Shown here: piece by piece, positions 36,450 through 45,674 of the stretch
How the letters are laid out: the number at the start of each line of letters is the position of its first letter
Numbering within the stretch: position 1 is the stretch's first letter
Origin: Rhodocytophaga aerolata
Lineage (GTDB): Bacteria; Bacteroidota; Bacteroidia; Cytophagales; 172606-1
Direction of reading: 5' to 3'
Length of the DNA: 64,000 bases
NCBI RefSeq assembly: GCF_030503435.1
Contig: NZ_JAUKPO010000025.1
Location: forward strand, 41,500 to 105,499
The notes under the pieces: model-generated
The model's database searches: none
Told to the model about the DNA's origin: nothing
What the model saw: the letters and a program-made list of their open reading frames with translations, nothing else
Made by a program: the position numbers and the translations under genes

Positions 36450-37013
36450 ATGGCCACTACTGCAGATTTTAAAAACGGATTATGTATAGAGTTTAACAAT
36501 GGGCTATACACAATTGTAGAATTTCAACATGTAAAACCAGGAAAAGGCGGTGCTTTTGTAAGGACGAAATTAAAGAACCTGACCAATGGTAAAGTTATTG
36601 AAAATACCTTTAACGCAGGTGTACAAATAACCACTGCCAGAATAGAAAGAAGACCCCATCAATTTCTTTACAAAGACGATTTTGGGTATAATTTTATGGA
36701 TAGTAACACTTTTGAGCAGGTAGTATTGGAAGAAAAATTAGTACCTAATGCCGACCTTATGAAAGATGGACAGGAAGTAGAAATTATCTTTCATGCAGAA
36801 ACGGAAACTCCCTTAAGCTGCGAATTACCATCTTTTGTAGAATTAGTTGTTACTTATACAGAACCTGGCATCAAAGGAGATACAGCAACAAACGCCAGTA
36901 AGCCAGCAACCCTCGAAACAGGAGCTACCATAAGAGTTCCGCTGTTTATTGACCAGGACGAAAAAATTAGAGTAGATACACGTACCTATGCATATGTTGA
37001 ACGAGTAAAATAA
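36450..37013 (+). CDS. efp: Translation elongation factor P
   Basis: Relieves ribosome stalling at polyproline stretches. The 187-residue three-domain protein contains the tip loop KPGKGGAFVRTKLKN with Lys32 as the residue that is modified in Lys-type EF-P. The C-terminal domain has the expected ETGATIRVPLFI and VDTRTYAYVERVK. No epmA/epmB genes are in the window. Position between fabH and accB is common in Bacteroidota. Confidence 0.96.
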   Translation: MATTADFKNGLCIEFNNGLYTIVEFQHVKPGKGGAFVRTKLKNLTNGKVIENTFNAGVQITTARIERRPHQFLYKDDFGYNFMDSNTFEQVVLEEKLVPNADLMKDGQEVEIIFHAETETPLSCELPSFVELVVTYTEPGIKGDTATNASKPATLETGATIRVPLFIDQDEKIRVDTRTYAYVERVK

Positions 37014-37027
37014 GAAACAACACTTGT

Positions 37028-37058
37028 TTGAAATTCAACAGAACTTGATGTTTATTTG
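37028..37058 (+). promoter_or_regulatory. Putative promoter for accB-accC
   Basis: TTG at 37028-37030 is followed after 20 bp by TTTATTTG at 37051-37058, one mismatch from TAnnTTTG. It lies 66 bp before the accB start. Confidence 0.35.
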
Positions 37059-37123
37059 CACCTTCGTAACATACTTACGATGTTTGAACTAAGTCAGTGT
37101 ATCGATACATAACTGTTTAACGC

Positions 37124-37618
37124 ATGAAAGCCAAAGAGATACAAGAATTAATAGACTTTATTGCAAAGTCAGGCCTCGAAGAAGTAAATATTGAAACAGA
37201 ACAATTTAAACTAAAGGTAAAGCGTAACTCTCCACCTCAATACAAATTTCCGGAGCCAGTCTATCAGCCTGCTCCTCCTGTGGCAAATCCTTCTGTTGCT
37301 ACTGCACCTCTACCCCAGATCATTCAAGCACCGGCTACTCCTCCTGCTTCTACTACTTCAACAGGGAATGAAGCGCAGTATGTTACAATTAAATCTCCTA
37401 TGATTGGTACATTCTACCGTTCATCAAATCCTGATGCACCTATGTTTGTGAATGTAGGCGATGATGTAAAGAAGGGGCAAACAGTTTGTATTATTGAGGC
37501 AATGAAACTTTTCAATGAAATAGAATCGGAAGTATCCGGCAAAATTGTAAAAATATTGGTTGAAAATGCTTCCCCTGTAGAGTATGACCAGCCACTGTTC
37601 CTGGTAGATCCATCCTAA
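37124..37618 (+). CDS. accB: Acetyl-CoA carboxylase biotin carboxyl carrier protein
   Basis: Carries the carboxyl group between biotin carboxylase and carboxyltransferase. The 164-residue protein has an N-terminal helical segment, a Pro/Ala-rich linker (residues 38-82) and the C-terminal biotinyl domain, with biotin on Lys128 in IIEAMKLFNEIE. SPMIGTFYRSSNP and the final DQPLFLVDP are standard. accC follows 101 bp downstream. Confidence 0.96.
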   Translation: MKAKEIQELIDFIAKSGLEEVNIETEQFKLKVKRNSPPQYKFPEPVYQPAPPVANPSVATAPLPQIIQAPATPPASTTSTGNEAQYVTIKSPMIGTFYRSSNPDAPMFVNVGDDVKKGQTVCIIEAMKLFNEIESEVSGKIVKILVENASPVEYDQPLFLVDPS

Positions 37619-37719
37619 GCAGTTTGGTATGATCTAAGAATTTATTATTTGTGGATTGGTGATGCTATGCAAATACATGCTTAGTGTTGCATTTTCAAAT
37701 TTACCTATTAAGTCCCACT

Positions 37720-39063
37720 ATGTTTAAAAAAATTCTCATTGCCAACAGAGGAGAAATTGCCCTACGTGTAATCCGTACCTGTAAGGAAATGGGCATAAAA
37801 ACAGTAGCTGTTTACTCTACTGCTGACAAAGATAGCTTACATGTAAAATTTGCCGATGAAGCGGTATGTATCGGTCCTCCTTCCAGTAAACAATCTTACC
37901 TGAATATACCTAATATAATTGCTGCTGCAGAAATTACTAATGCCGATGCTATCCATCCAGGATATGGCTTTTTATCTGAGAATGCAGAGTTTTCAAAAAT
38001 CTGCGAAGAATACAATATAAAATTTATTGGTGCTTCGCCTGCCATGATAGATGCAATGGGCGATAAATCTTCTGCAAAAGATACCATGAAAAAAGCAGGA
38101 GTACCTACTATACCCGGTTCAAATGGCTTATTAGAATCAATTAGCCAAGGTAAAAAATTAGCTGCAGAAATACGGTATCCGGTTATAATTAAAGCTACGG
38201 CTGGCGGTGGTGGCAAAGGAATGCGTATTATCAAAAGTGAAAAAGAATTTGACAAAGCATGGAATGATGCCAGAATGGAAGCTGCTGCTGCTTTTGGGAA
38301 TGATGGATTATATCTGGAGAAATATGTAGAAGAGCCTAGGCATGTAGAAATACAAATTGTGGGAGATAAATATGGTAAAGTCTGCCACTTATCTGAAAGA
38401 GACTGTTCTATACAACGGAGGCATCAAAAATTAGTAGAAGAAACTCCCTCTCCAATTATTACCCCGGAACTTCGGAAAAAAATGGGCGAAGCTGCCATCA
38501 AAGGTGCTTCAGCTATTAATTATGAAGGAGCCGGAACCATTGAATTTTTAGTAGATAAATACGGCGATTTCTATTTTATGGAAATGAATACCCGTATCCA
38601 GGTAGAGCATCCCATTACCGAAGAAGTAACTGATTTCGACTTAATTAAAGAACAGATCAAAGTAGCTGCCGGAATTCCCATTTCTGGGCAAAACTATGAG
38701 CCAAATTTATTTGCCATAGAATGCCGTATAAATGCTGAAGATCCTGCGAATGGTTTCAGACCATCACCTGGTAAAATCACTAATCTACATTTACCTGGCG
38801 GCAGGGGTGTCCGGATTGATAGCCATGTATATTCTGGATACACAATTCCACCTAACTACGATTCTATGATTGCCAAAGTAATCGTTAGTGCTCAATCACG
38901 TGAAGAAGCATTGGTACGGATGAAAAGAGCCCTTCAGGAATTTGTAATTGAAGGTATTAAAACAACTATTCCTTTCCACATCAGACTAATGGATGATGAA
39001 GGTTTTAAATCCGGCAAATTCACTACCTCATATTTAGATACTTTCGATTTTACAGGATTGTAA
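37720..39063 (+). CDS. accC: Acetyl-CoA carboxylase, biotin carboxylase subunit
   Basis: ATP-dependent carboxylation of biotin on AccB. The protein is 447 residues from the ATG at 37720 ([16 protein letters not shown]); an in-frame GTG 36 bases upstream would add residues outside the family. It has [13 protein letters not shown], the ATP-grasp loop [45 protein letters not shown] and EQIKVAAG. It ends the lipid cluster at a long perfect hairpin. Confidence 0.97.
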   Translation: MFKKILIANRGEIALRVIRTCKEMGIKTVAVYSTADKDSLHVKFADEAVCIGPPSSKQSYLNIPNIIAAAEITNADAIHPGYGFLSENAEFSKICEEYNIKFIGASPAMIDAMGDKSSAKDTMKKAGVPTIPGSNGLLESISQGKKLAAEIRYPVIIKATAGGGGKGMRIIKSEKEFDKAWNDARMEAAAAFGNDGLYLEKYVEEPRHVEIQIVGDKYGKVCHLSERDCSIQRRHQKLVEETPSPIITPELRKKMGEAAIKGASAINYEGAGTIEFLVDKYGDFYFMEMNTRIQVEHPITEEVTDFDLIKEQIKVAAGIPISGQNYEPNLFAIECRINAEDPANGFRPSPGKITNLHLPGGRGVRIDSHVYSGYTIPPNYDSMIAKVIVSAQSREEALVRMKRALQEFVIEGIKTTIPFHIRLMDDEGFKSGKFTTSYLDTFDFTGL

Positions 39064-39074
39064 ATTATTCACTA

Positions 39075-39110
39075 ACGTCAAAAAGACCCCTTAAAAGGTC
39101 TTTTTGACGT
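39075..39110 (+). terminator. Terminator after accC
   Basis: ACGTCAAAAAGACC at 39075-39088 pairs perfectly over 14 bp with GGTCTTTTTGACGT at 39097-39110 around an 8-base loop. It begins 11 bp after the accC stop. Confidence 0.85.
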
Positions 39111-39611
39111 TTATATTGCTGTAATATTCATTTACAGTTTCCATATCTGGATTTAGCTATTCCAAAATCCTTAAATAATCCACACAAAAATAGCCAACAA
39201 GTACACTATCATAATCAAATAGTAATTGATATATACCTAACATTTTATAATTGCATTTTATAAGCAAATCATAAATGTTACAAAACGTGATTTACTTATT
39301 CTACCAAAATAGTATGTATAGAAGTATGTAATATTTCTCCGTAAAATGCTAATAGTCGAGCGAATTATACTCACATAATTGGTGGAAGTAAAAACTATAC
39401 TTATAAGATAAAATATAAATTTTAGTAATAATCAATGAAATTATAGAATAAGCACAAAAAAAATATACTTTCTCCGAATAACTATATACATTTACTTACC
39501 AGATAAGATTTTGCATAGATGATAAAGCCCTTTTATCTATAAAATCAGGCAGAACTTTTATAATCCAAACATTAATAATTAAGCATTTAACAATCATTAT
39601 TTTTAACAATT
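39111..39611. other. AT-rich intergenic gap before ugd
   Basis: This 501-bp stretch has no frame with coding character on either strand and no tRNA or rRNA. It probably holds the ugd promoter; a near-match -7 (AGATTTTG around 39506-39513) is about 100 bp before the ATG, but there is no convincing -33 element. Confidence 0.5.
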
Positions 39612-40943
39612 ATGAAAATAGCTGTTGTAGGAACTGGTTATGTTGGTTTAGTAACAGGTACTTGTTTTGCTGAAACAGGCAATGACGTAACCTGTGTAGA
39701 CATCGATGTTCAAAAAGTAGAAAAGCTAAAAAATGGCATCATCCCAATTTATGAACCCGGCTTAGATATTTTATTCGACAGAAATACCAAAGCCAAGCGT
39801 TTAAAGTTTACAACAAACTTGGAGGAAGGTATAAAAGATGCGCAGATTATCTTTTTAGCACTACCAACTCCTCCCGGCGAGGATGGTTCAGCAGACTTGA
39901 AATATATACTCAAAGTTGCTGATGACTTAGGCCCGCTACTAGAGGATTACACAGTTATTATAGATAAAAGCACAGTACCGGTAGGTACAGCTGAAAAGGT
40001 ACACGAGCGTATAGCCCGAAATGCAAAAGTAGAATTTGATGTAGTATCTAATCCTGAGTTTTTGCGTGAAGGAGTGGCGGTTGAAGACTTTATGAAACCT
40101 GACAGAGTAGTAATCGGTACCACTTCTGAAAAAGCTCAAAAAGTACTCTCTCATCTCTATAACCCCTTAGTAAGGCAGGGAAATCCAATCATATTTATGG
40201 ATGAGCGTTCTGCTGAAATGACTAAATATGCTGCTAATGCGTTTTTAGCTACTAAAATCACATTTATGAACGAAATAGCTAATTTGTGTGAAAAGGTAGG
40301 AGCTAACGTAGATGCTGTTCGTATGGGTATTGGTTCAGACTCTAGAATAGGTAAACGTTTTCTCTTTGCAGGTATAGGCTATGGTGGCAGCTGCTTCCCT
40401 AAAGATGTGCAAGCATTGGCAAAAACATCTGCCGACTATGATTATGATTTTCGTATTTTACAATCTGTAATGGAGGTAAACCAAAATCAGAAAACTAAGT
40501 TAATTCCCCGGATAAAAGAATATTTCAATGGCGAGCTCAAAGGAAAAACTGTTGCTGTATGGGGATTGGCATTTAAACCATATACAGATGATATAAGGGA
40601 AGCTCCTGCTTTAGAAAACATAAAAATTCTACTTTCTGAGGGTGTCAAGATAAAAGCATATGACCCGGAAGCTTCTGAGAATGTACGGAAATTAATAGGA
40701 GATAAAATCGTATTAACAGATGGTCCATATTCAGCGCTTGAAAACGCAGATGCCTTATTAGTTGTTACTGAATGGCCTTTATTCCGTACACCAGATTTTG
40801 ATGTTATGAGTAAATTGTTAAAAAACAAAGTTATTTTTGATGGAAGAAATCTCTTTGACTTACAGGAGATGAAGGAATTAGGCTACACATATTATAGCAT
40901 AGGACGCGAAGCCGTTTTAACACCTGTATTAACTCACAGTTAA
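39612..40943 (+). CDS. ugd: UDP-glucose 6-dehydrogenase
   Basis: Oxidises UDP-glucose to UDP-glucuronate with two NAD+. The 443-residue protein has the Rossmann motif VVGTGYVGLVTG, LALPTPPGEDGSAD, SNPEFLREGVAVEDFMKPDR, and the catalytic Cys261 in GIGYGGSCFPKDVQAL. The C-terminal domain has WGLAFKPYTDDIREAPAL. It opens a run of six nucleotide-sugar genes, feeds the next gene (UDP-xylose synthase) with substrate, and has its own terminator. Confidence 0.95.
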   Translation: MKIAVVGTGYVGLVTGTCFAETGNDVTCVDIDVQKVEKLKNGIIPIYEPGLDILFDRNTKAKRLKFTTNLEEGIKDAQIIFLALPTPPGEDGSADLKYILKVADDLGPLLEDYTVIIDKSTVPVGTAEKVHERIARNAKVEFDVVSNPEFLREGVAVEDFMKPDRVVIGTTSEKAQKVLSHLYNPLVRQGNPIIFMDERSAEMTKYAANAFLATKITFMNEIANLCEKVGANVDAVRMGIGSDSRIGKRFLFAGIGYGGSCFPKDVQALAKTSADYDYDFRILQSVMEVNQNQKTKLIPRIKEYFNGELKGKTVAVWGLAFKPYTDDIREAPALENIKILLSEGVKIKAYDPEASENVRKLIGDKIVLTDGPYSALENADALLVVTEWPLFRTPDFDVMSKLLKNKVIFDGRNLFDLQEMKELGYTYYSIGREAVLTPVLTHS

Positions 40944-40969
40944 TTCACCCAATTGAGATATACTTCTGT

Positions 40970-40999
40970 ATTTGCTCTGGTCAATATACCAGAGCAAAT
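40970..40999 (+). terminator. Terminator after ugd
   Basis: ATTTGCTCTGGT pairs perfectly over 12 bp with ACCAGAGCAAAT around CAATAT, followed by TTTTTATT. It ends 42 bp before the next start codon. Confidence 0.85.
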
Positions 41000-41041
41000 T
41001 TTTATTACTCTTAACTTTATATCTGACGTACATACTATTTT

Positions 41042-41980
41042 ATGAAACGTGTACTTATTACTGGCGGTGCCGGCTTCTTGGGCTCTCATCTATGCGACAG
41101 ATTCATTAAAGAAGGTTACCATGTTATTGCTATGGATAATCTAATTACTGGATCTTTACGCAACATTGAACATTTATTTAAACTTCCACAGTTCGAATTT
41201 TATAACCATGACGTATCTAACTATGTGCACGTGGAAGGGCATATAGATTATATTTTACATTTTGCTTCGCCTGCCAGTCCAATTGATTATTTAAAAATTC
41301 CCATTCAAACGTTGAAAGTGGGTTCTTTAGGTACTCATAACTTGCTAGGATTGGCAAAAGCAAAAAAAGCTAGAATGCTCATTGCTTCAACTTCAGAAGT
41401 ATATGGCGATCCTCATGTACACCCGCAAAATGAAGATTACTGGGGGAACGTTAATCCAATTGGCCCACGTGGCGTATACGATGAGGCAAAACGTTTCCAG
41501 GAAGCTATGACTATGGCCTATCATACCTATCATGGCTTAGAAACCCGTATCATCAGAATTTTTAATACGTATGGCCCCAGAATGAGGCTAGACGACGGTA
41601 GGGCGCTTCCTGCCTTTATTGGTCAGGCTATACGTGGTGAGGATTTAACTGTATTTGGTGATGGCTCCCAAACACGCTCTTTCTGCTATGTAGATGACCT
41701 GATAGAGGGAATTTACCGCTTACTGCTAAGTGACTACTCATATCCGGTAAACATAGGAAATCCTGATGAGATCACTATTAAAGAATTTGCTGAAGAAATA
41801 ATAAAGCTAACAGGAACAACTCAAAAAATTTCATATAAGCCATTACCCAAAGACGATCCTAAACAGCGCAGACCAGATATTACCCGAGCTAAAGAAATTC
41901 TAGGTTGGGAGCCAAAAATATCAAGAGCTGAAGGATTGAAAATTACTTACGATTTTTTTAAGAACACTGTTAAGAAATAA
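41042..41980 (+). CDS. UDP-glucuronate decarboxylase (UDP-xylose synthase)
   Basis: A 312-residue short-chain dehydrogenase that converts UDP-glucuronate to UDP-xylose. It has [14 protein letters not shown], the UXS-typical [29 protein letters not shown], and catalytic Tyr146/Lys150 in [11 protein letters not shown], then [10 protein letters not shown] and [15 protein letters not shown]. The substrate is the product of the preceding ugd gene. A strong terminator follows 23 bp after the stop codon. Confidence 0.92.
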   Translation: MKRVLITGGAGFLGSHLCDRFIKEGYHVIAMDNLITGSLRNIEHLFKLPQFEFYNHDVSNYVHVEGHIDYILHFASPASPIDYLKIPIQTLKVGSLGTHNLLGLAKAKKARMLIASTSEVYGDPHVHPQNEDYWGNVNPIGPRGVYDEAKRFQEAMTMAYHTYHGLETRIIRIFNTYGPRMRLDDGRALPAFIGQAIRGEDLTVFGDGSQTRSFCYVDDLIEGIYRLLLSDYSYPVNIGNPDEITIKEFAEEIIKLTGTTQKISYKPLPKDDPKQRRPDITRAKEILGWEPKISRAEGLKITYDFFKNTVKK

Positions 41981-42003
41981 TATTTGAATTTTTATAGTAA
42001 ATT

Positions 42004-42042
42004 AAACATTCAAGGCTCTAACTTTGCCTTGAATGTTTTTTA
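42004..42042 (+). terminator. Terminator directly before the TviB-like gene
   Basis: AAACATTCAAGGC pairs perfectly over 13 bp with GCCTTGAATGTTT around a 9-base loop, followed by TTTATTTTATATG. The ATG of the next gene is only about 10 bases past the stem, leaving no room for a promoter between. Confidence 0.8.
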
Positions 42043-42048
42043 TTTTAT

Positions 42049-43338
42049 ATGATTCACGAACTTATTAATAAACAAGCAAGGTTAGCCGTTATTGGTTTAG
42101 GATACGTGGGTTTACCCATTGCTCTGGCTTTTGCAAAGAAAATTAAAGTTATTGGGTTTGATATTAACAAAGACAGAGTACTATTAATGCGTAAAAACGT
42201 TGACCCAAGTGGGGAATTATCTGCTACTGACTTTGAAAACTCAGATATTTCTTTTACTTATGAACCTCAGGATTTACGCGAAGCCTCATTTTTTATAGTA
42301 GCTGTGCCTACTCCAATAGACGCACATTCAATGCCAGACTTAAAACCGTTACTATCAGCCAGCCGAACAGTAGGTAAGGCATTAAAAAAGGGGGATTATG
42401 TAGTTTTTGAATCTACTGTGTATCCTGGCTGTACAGAAGAAGATTGTATCCCTCTCTTAGAGCAGGAATCAGGTTTAACTCTCCGGAAAGATTTTAAGGT
42501 AGGGTATTCACCTGAAAGAATTAATCCGGGAGATCGAGAACATACATTAGCTAAAATCACAAAGGTAGTTTCTGGTTGTGGCCCTGAGTCGTTGGAAACA
42601 ATAGCAAAAGTATATGAATTAGTAGTAGAAGCAGGCGTACATAAAGCTTCCTCTATTAAAGTAGCAGAAGCAGCTAAAATTATTGAAAATACCCAGCGTG
42701 ATTTAAATATAGCGTTGATGAACGAATTGTCAATGATTTTTGACAAGCTTAAAATAAATACGTATGAAGTATTAGAAGCAGCTGGCACAAAATGGAACTT
42801 CTTGAAATTTTCTCCGGGTTTGGTGGGTGGCCATTGCATAGGTGTTGATCCATATTATCTGACTTATAAATCCAAAGAACTAGGCCACGATCCTAAAGTG
42901 ATTCTCAGTGGACGGCATATAAATGATGCTATGGGAGCATACGTAGCTAAACGTACCATCCAGCTGATGGCTAAAATGGGTAAAGACATCATAAAGTCAA
43001 GGGTGTTAGTAATGGGTGCCACCTTTAAAGAGAATGTAGAAGATATACGCAACTCTAAAGTGGCTGATGTAGTAAATGAATTGCTCAGCTTCGGTGTGAA
43101 AGTTGACGTTATAGATCCTCATGCTGACTCTGAAGAGTTAAGGCACGAATATGGATTTAGTTTGACTCAACAGTTACATACATCTTATGATGCTATTATC
43201 TTAGCTGTAAGCCACAAAGAATATAGTAACTGTGCTGAAAGCTATTTTCAGAATTTAGCTGCGCCTGATGCTGTGTTTGTTGATATCAAAGGTATTTATA
43301 GAGATAAAATTAAGCATTTGCGTTATTGGTCTTTATAA
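42049..43338 (+). CDS. UDP-N-acetylhexosamine 6-dehydrogenase (TviB/WbpO-like)
   Basis: A 429-residue nucleotide-sugar dehydrogenase of the UDP-GlcNAc/UDP-GalNAc type, forming the uronic acid. It has VIGLGYVGLPIALAF, VPTPIDAHSMPDL, YSPERINPGDREH (a TviB/VipA-type signature), and the catalytic Cys263 in GLVGGHCIGVDPYYLTYK. It differs from Ugd by the longer middle domain. With the TviC/WbpP-like epimerase 2.3 kb downstream it could make UDP-GalNAcA. A terminator stem sits immediately upstream. Confidence 0.88.
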   Translation: MIHELINKQARLAVIGLGYVGLPIALAFAKKIKVIGFDINKDRVLLMRKNVDPSGELSATDFENSDISFTYEPQDLREASFFIVAVPTPIDAHSMPDLKPLLSASRTVGKALKKGDYVVFESTVYPGCTEEDCIPLLEQESGLTLRKDFKVGYSPERINPGDREHTLAKITKVVSGCGPESLETIAKVYELVVEAGVHKASSIKVAEAAKIIENTQRDLNIALMNELSMIFDKLKINTYEVLEAAGTKWNFLKFSPGLVGGHCIGVDPYYLTYKSKELGHDPKVILSGRHINDAMGAYVAKRTIQLMAKMGKDIIKSRVLVMGATFKENVEDIRNSKVADVVNELLSFGVKVDVIDPHADSEELRHEYGFSLTQQLHTSYDAIILAVSHKEYSNCAESYFQNLAAPDAVFVDIKGIYRDKIKHLRYWSL

Positions 43339-43446
43339 AAATACAAACAGGTCTTCAGACTGCGATTTAAAATGGTTTGCTTCATACTTTTAATAATGTT
43401 ACTGTAAGGCACGCAATATTGCTTATCTCACTTAATAAATTTTATC

Positions 43447-44487
43447 ATGAGTAAAATCATAGTAACCGGAGGTGCCGGATTTATAGGATCACATACAGTG
43501 GTAGAGTTATACCGGGCAGGTTTTGAACCTATTATTATAGATGACTTTTCAAATTCTGAACAATCCGTTATAAAAGGCATAGAAAATACAATTGGAGATA
43601 GTGTTTCCTGGTACCCGGCAGATTGCAACAATCAGCAGGTTATGGAAACTATATTTGCTAGAGAAAAGGATATTACAGGCGTGATACATTTTGCTGCTTT
43701 TAAAGCAGTGGGTGAATCTGTACAACAGCCCATCAAATACTACCGGAATAATATAAATTCATTGCTGGTGATTATTGAAATGATGCTGAAATACAATGTG
43801 CCAAACTTGGTATTTTCATCCTCTTGTACAGTATATGGTCAACCTGAAAAATTACCGGTGAATGAAAATTCGCCCATATTGCCAGCACAATCTCCCTATG
43901 GCAATACCAAGCAACTGTGCGAAAATATACTTGCGCAGATTGGTCTGGCAGGCAAACCATTAAAATCTGTGGCGTTACGGTATTTTAATCCGGTAGGTGC
44001 ACATCCATCAGGAAATATTGGCGAATTGCCCATAGGTACGCCTGGAAACCTGATTCCTTTTATTACGCAAACTGTTGCTGGTCATCGGCCGCAATTGACT
44101 GTATTTGGTAATGATTATAATACGTCAGATGGCACCTGTGTTCGTGATTATATACATGTAGTAGATTTAGCTAAAGCACATGTAAAAGCCTTAGAGTTGC
44201 TTGACCGGACTTCTCTTTCGCCATTCTACGATGTATTCAATGTAGGTACTGGTGCAGGCAATACAGTGCTTGAAGTAATCAAAACTTTTGAAATGGTTAC
44301 AGGCCGTAAAGTAAATTACAAAATTGGCCCAAGAAGACCTGGGGATATTGAGCAAATTTATGCGGAAGTAGATAAAGCCAGAGATGTTCTTCGTTGGCAG
44401 TCAAGTCTGACTCTCCGCGATGCTTTAAAAGATGCGTGGAACTGGCAACAGAAGTTAAAAGAAAAAGCTGAGCAAACAGCTACATAA
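43447..44487 (+). CDS. galE: UDP-glucose 4-epimerase
   Basis: Interconverts UDP-glucose and UDP-galactose. The 346-residue protein starts KIIVTGGAGFIGSHTVVEL, then HFAAFKAVGESVQQP, FSSSCTVYGQPEKLPV, SPYGNTKQLCENI (YxxxK), RYFNPVGAHPSG, DGTCVRDYIHVVDLA and RRPGDIEQIYAEVDKA, all typical of GalE. It follows the TviB-like gene after 108 bp and precedes rmlB after 56 bp. Confidence 0.94.
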   Translation: MSKIIVTGGAGFIGSHTVVELYRAGFEPIIIDDFSNSEQSVIKGIENTIGDSVSWYPADCNNQQVMETIFAREKDITGVIHFAAFKAVGESVQQPIKYYRNNINSLLVIIEMMLKYNVPNLVFSSSCTVYGQPEKLPVNENSPILPAQSPYGNTKQLCENILAQIGLAGKPLKSVALRYFNPVGAHPSGNIGELPIGTPGNLIPFITQTVAGHRPQLTVFGNDYNTSDGTCVRDYIHVVDLAKAHVKALELLDRTSLSPFYDVFNVGTGAGNTVLEVIKTFEMVTGRKVNYKIGPRRPGDIEQIYAEVDKARDVLRWQSSLTLRDALKDAWNWQQKLKEKAEQTAT

Positions 44488-44543
44488 TTTCATTGCTAAT
44501 ATGTCTACTTTTAAAAGTAATTAAAAGTTATATTTATCATAGA

Positions 44544-45593
44544 GTGAAAAAAATCCTTATTACCGGAGGCGCAGGCTTTATTGGATCGCATGTTGTTAGA
44601 TTATTTGTAAACCGCTATGAAGATTACCAGGTATATAATCTGGATAAGCTTACCTATGCAGGCAATCTGGCTAACCTTTCAGATATAGAGCACATGCCCA
44701 ACTATGTCTTTGTAAAAGGAGATATAGTAGATGCTGATTTTGTTAGTGAATTATTTATTACTCATCAATTCGATGCAGTAATACATCTAGCAGCAGAATC
44801 ACACGTAGACCGGTCTATCAGTAATCCGATGGATTTCATTTATACAAATGTGGTAGGTACGGCCAACTTGCTAAATGCGGCAAAAGCTATATGGAAAAAC
44901 TCAAGTGCTGATCATTTATTTTACCATGTGTCTACTGATGAAGTGTATGGATCTTTGCACAATCCTGATGAGTTTTTTACTGAACAAACACCTTATGACC
45001 CTCAGTCTCCTTATTCTGCCTCTAAAGCATCTTCCGACCATTTAGTAAGAGCTTATCATAATACATATAAGTTACCAGTTGTTATTACCAACTGCTCTAA
45101 TAACTATGGCCCCAATCAGTTTCCTGAAAAATTATTGCCTTTATGTATTAATAATATAAGGAATAACAAGCCTTTGCCTGTGTATGGGAAAGGTGAAAAT
45201 GTCCGCGACTGGTTATATGTAATAGATCACGCCCGTGCTATTGATACCGTTTTTCATAAGGGCAAAGTGGGAGAAACCTATAATATAGGTGGATTTAACG
45301 AGTGGCGTAATATCGACATTGTGCATTTGCTTTGTCAGGTAATGGATAAAAAGTTGGGCCGAACAGCAGGCGAATCTGCTAAATTAATCACATTTGTAAC
45401 AGACAGAGCCGGTCATGACCTGCGTTATGCCATTGACGCTTCTAAAATAATGAATGAACTAGGCTGGAAACCTTCACTACAATTTGAAGAAGGGCTAGAA
45501 AAAACGGTAGACTGGTACCTCACTAATACTAACTGGCTTGAAAGTGTAACTTCAGGAGCTTACCAGAATTATTATGCACAACAATATAAATAA
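44544..45593 (+). CDS. rmlB: dTDP-glucose 4,6-dehydratase
   Basis: Makes dTDP-4-keto-6-deoxyglucose, the branch point to rhamnose and other deoxysugars. I place the start at the GTG at 44544 (VKKILITGGAG), since the frame upstream has no ATG and runs through non-homologous sequence; this gives 349 residues, usual for RmlB. Motifs are GGAGFIGSHVVRLF, HLAAESHVDRSI, HVSTDEVYGSL (catalytic Asp-Glu), PYSASKASSDHLV and NCSNNYGPNQFPEKL. No rmlA, rmlC or rmlD is in the window. Confidence 0.94.
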   Translation: MKKILITGGAGFIGSHVVRLFVNRYEDYQVYNLDKLTYAGNLANLSDIEHMPNYVFVKGDIVDADFVSELFITHQFDAVIHLAAESHVDRSISNPMDFIYTNVVGTANLLNAAKAIWKNSSADHLFYHVSTDEVYGSLHNPDEFFTEQTPYDPQSPYSASKASSDHLVRAYHNTYKLPVVITNCSNNYGPNQFPEKLLPLCINNIRNNKPLPVYGKGENVRDWLYVIDHARAIDTVFHKGKVGETYNIGGFNEWRNIDIVHLLCQVMDKKLGRTAGESAKLITFVTDRAGHDLRYAIDASKIMNELGWKPSLQFEEGLEKTVDWYLTNTNWLESVTSGAYQNYYAQQYK

Positions 45594-45674
45594 ACTTGAT
45601 GCAGTGATAGCCGGTAATCTTCAGTAACTTCAAGCCCTCATCAAAGTATAAATTCAGTATAAGGGCAGAAAAGT

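Noticed and set aside
39111..39611. Possible RNA gene in the long gap before ugd
   Set aside because: No tRNA arms, no conserved RNA motif and no stable hairpin beyond the accC terminator were seen; the gap is simply AT-rich.
42396..42839. 147-residue minus-strand frame inside the TviB-like gene
   Set aside because: It lies fully inside a secure plus-strand coding region and its sequence is the low-complexity Ser/Ala type expected of an antisense shadow.
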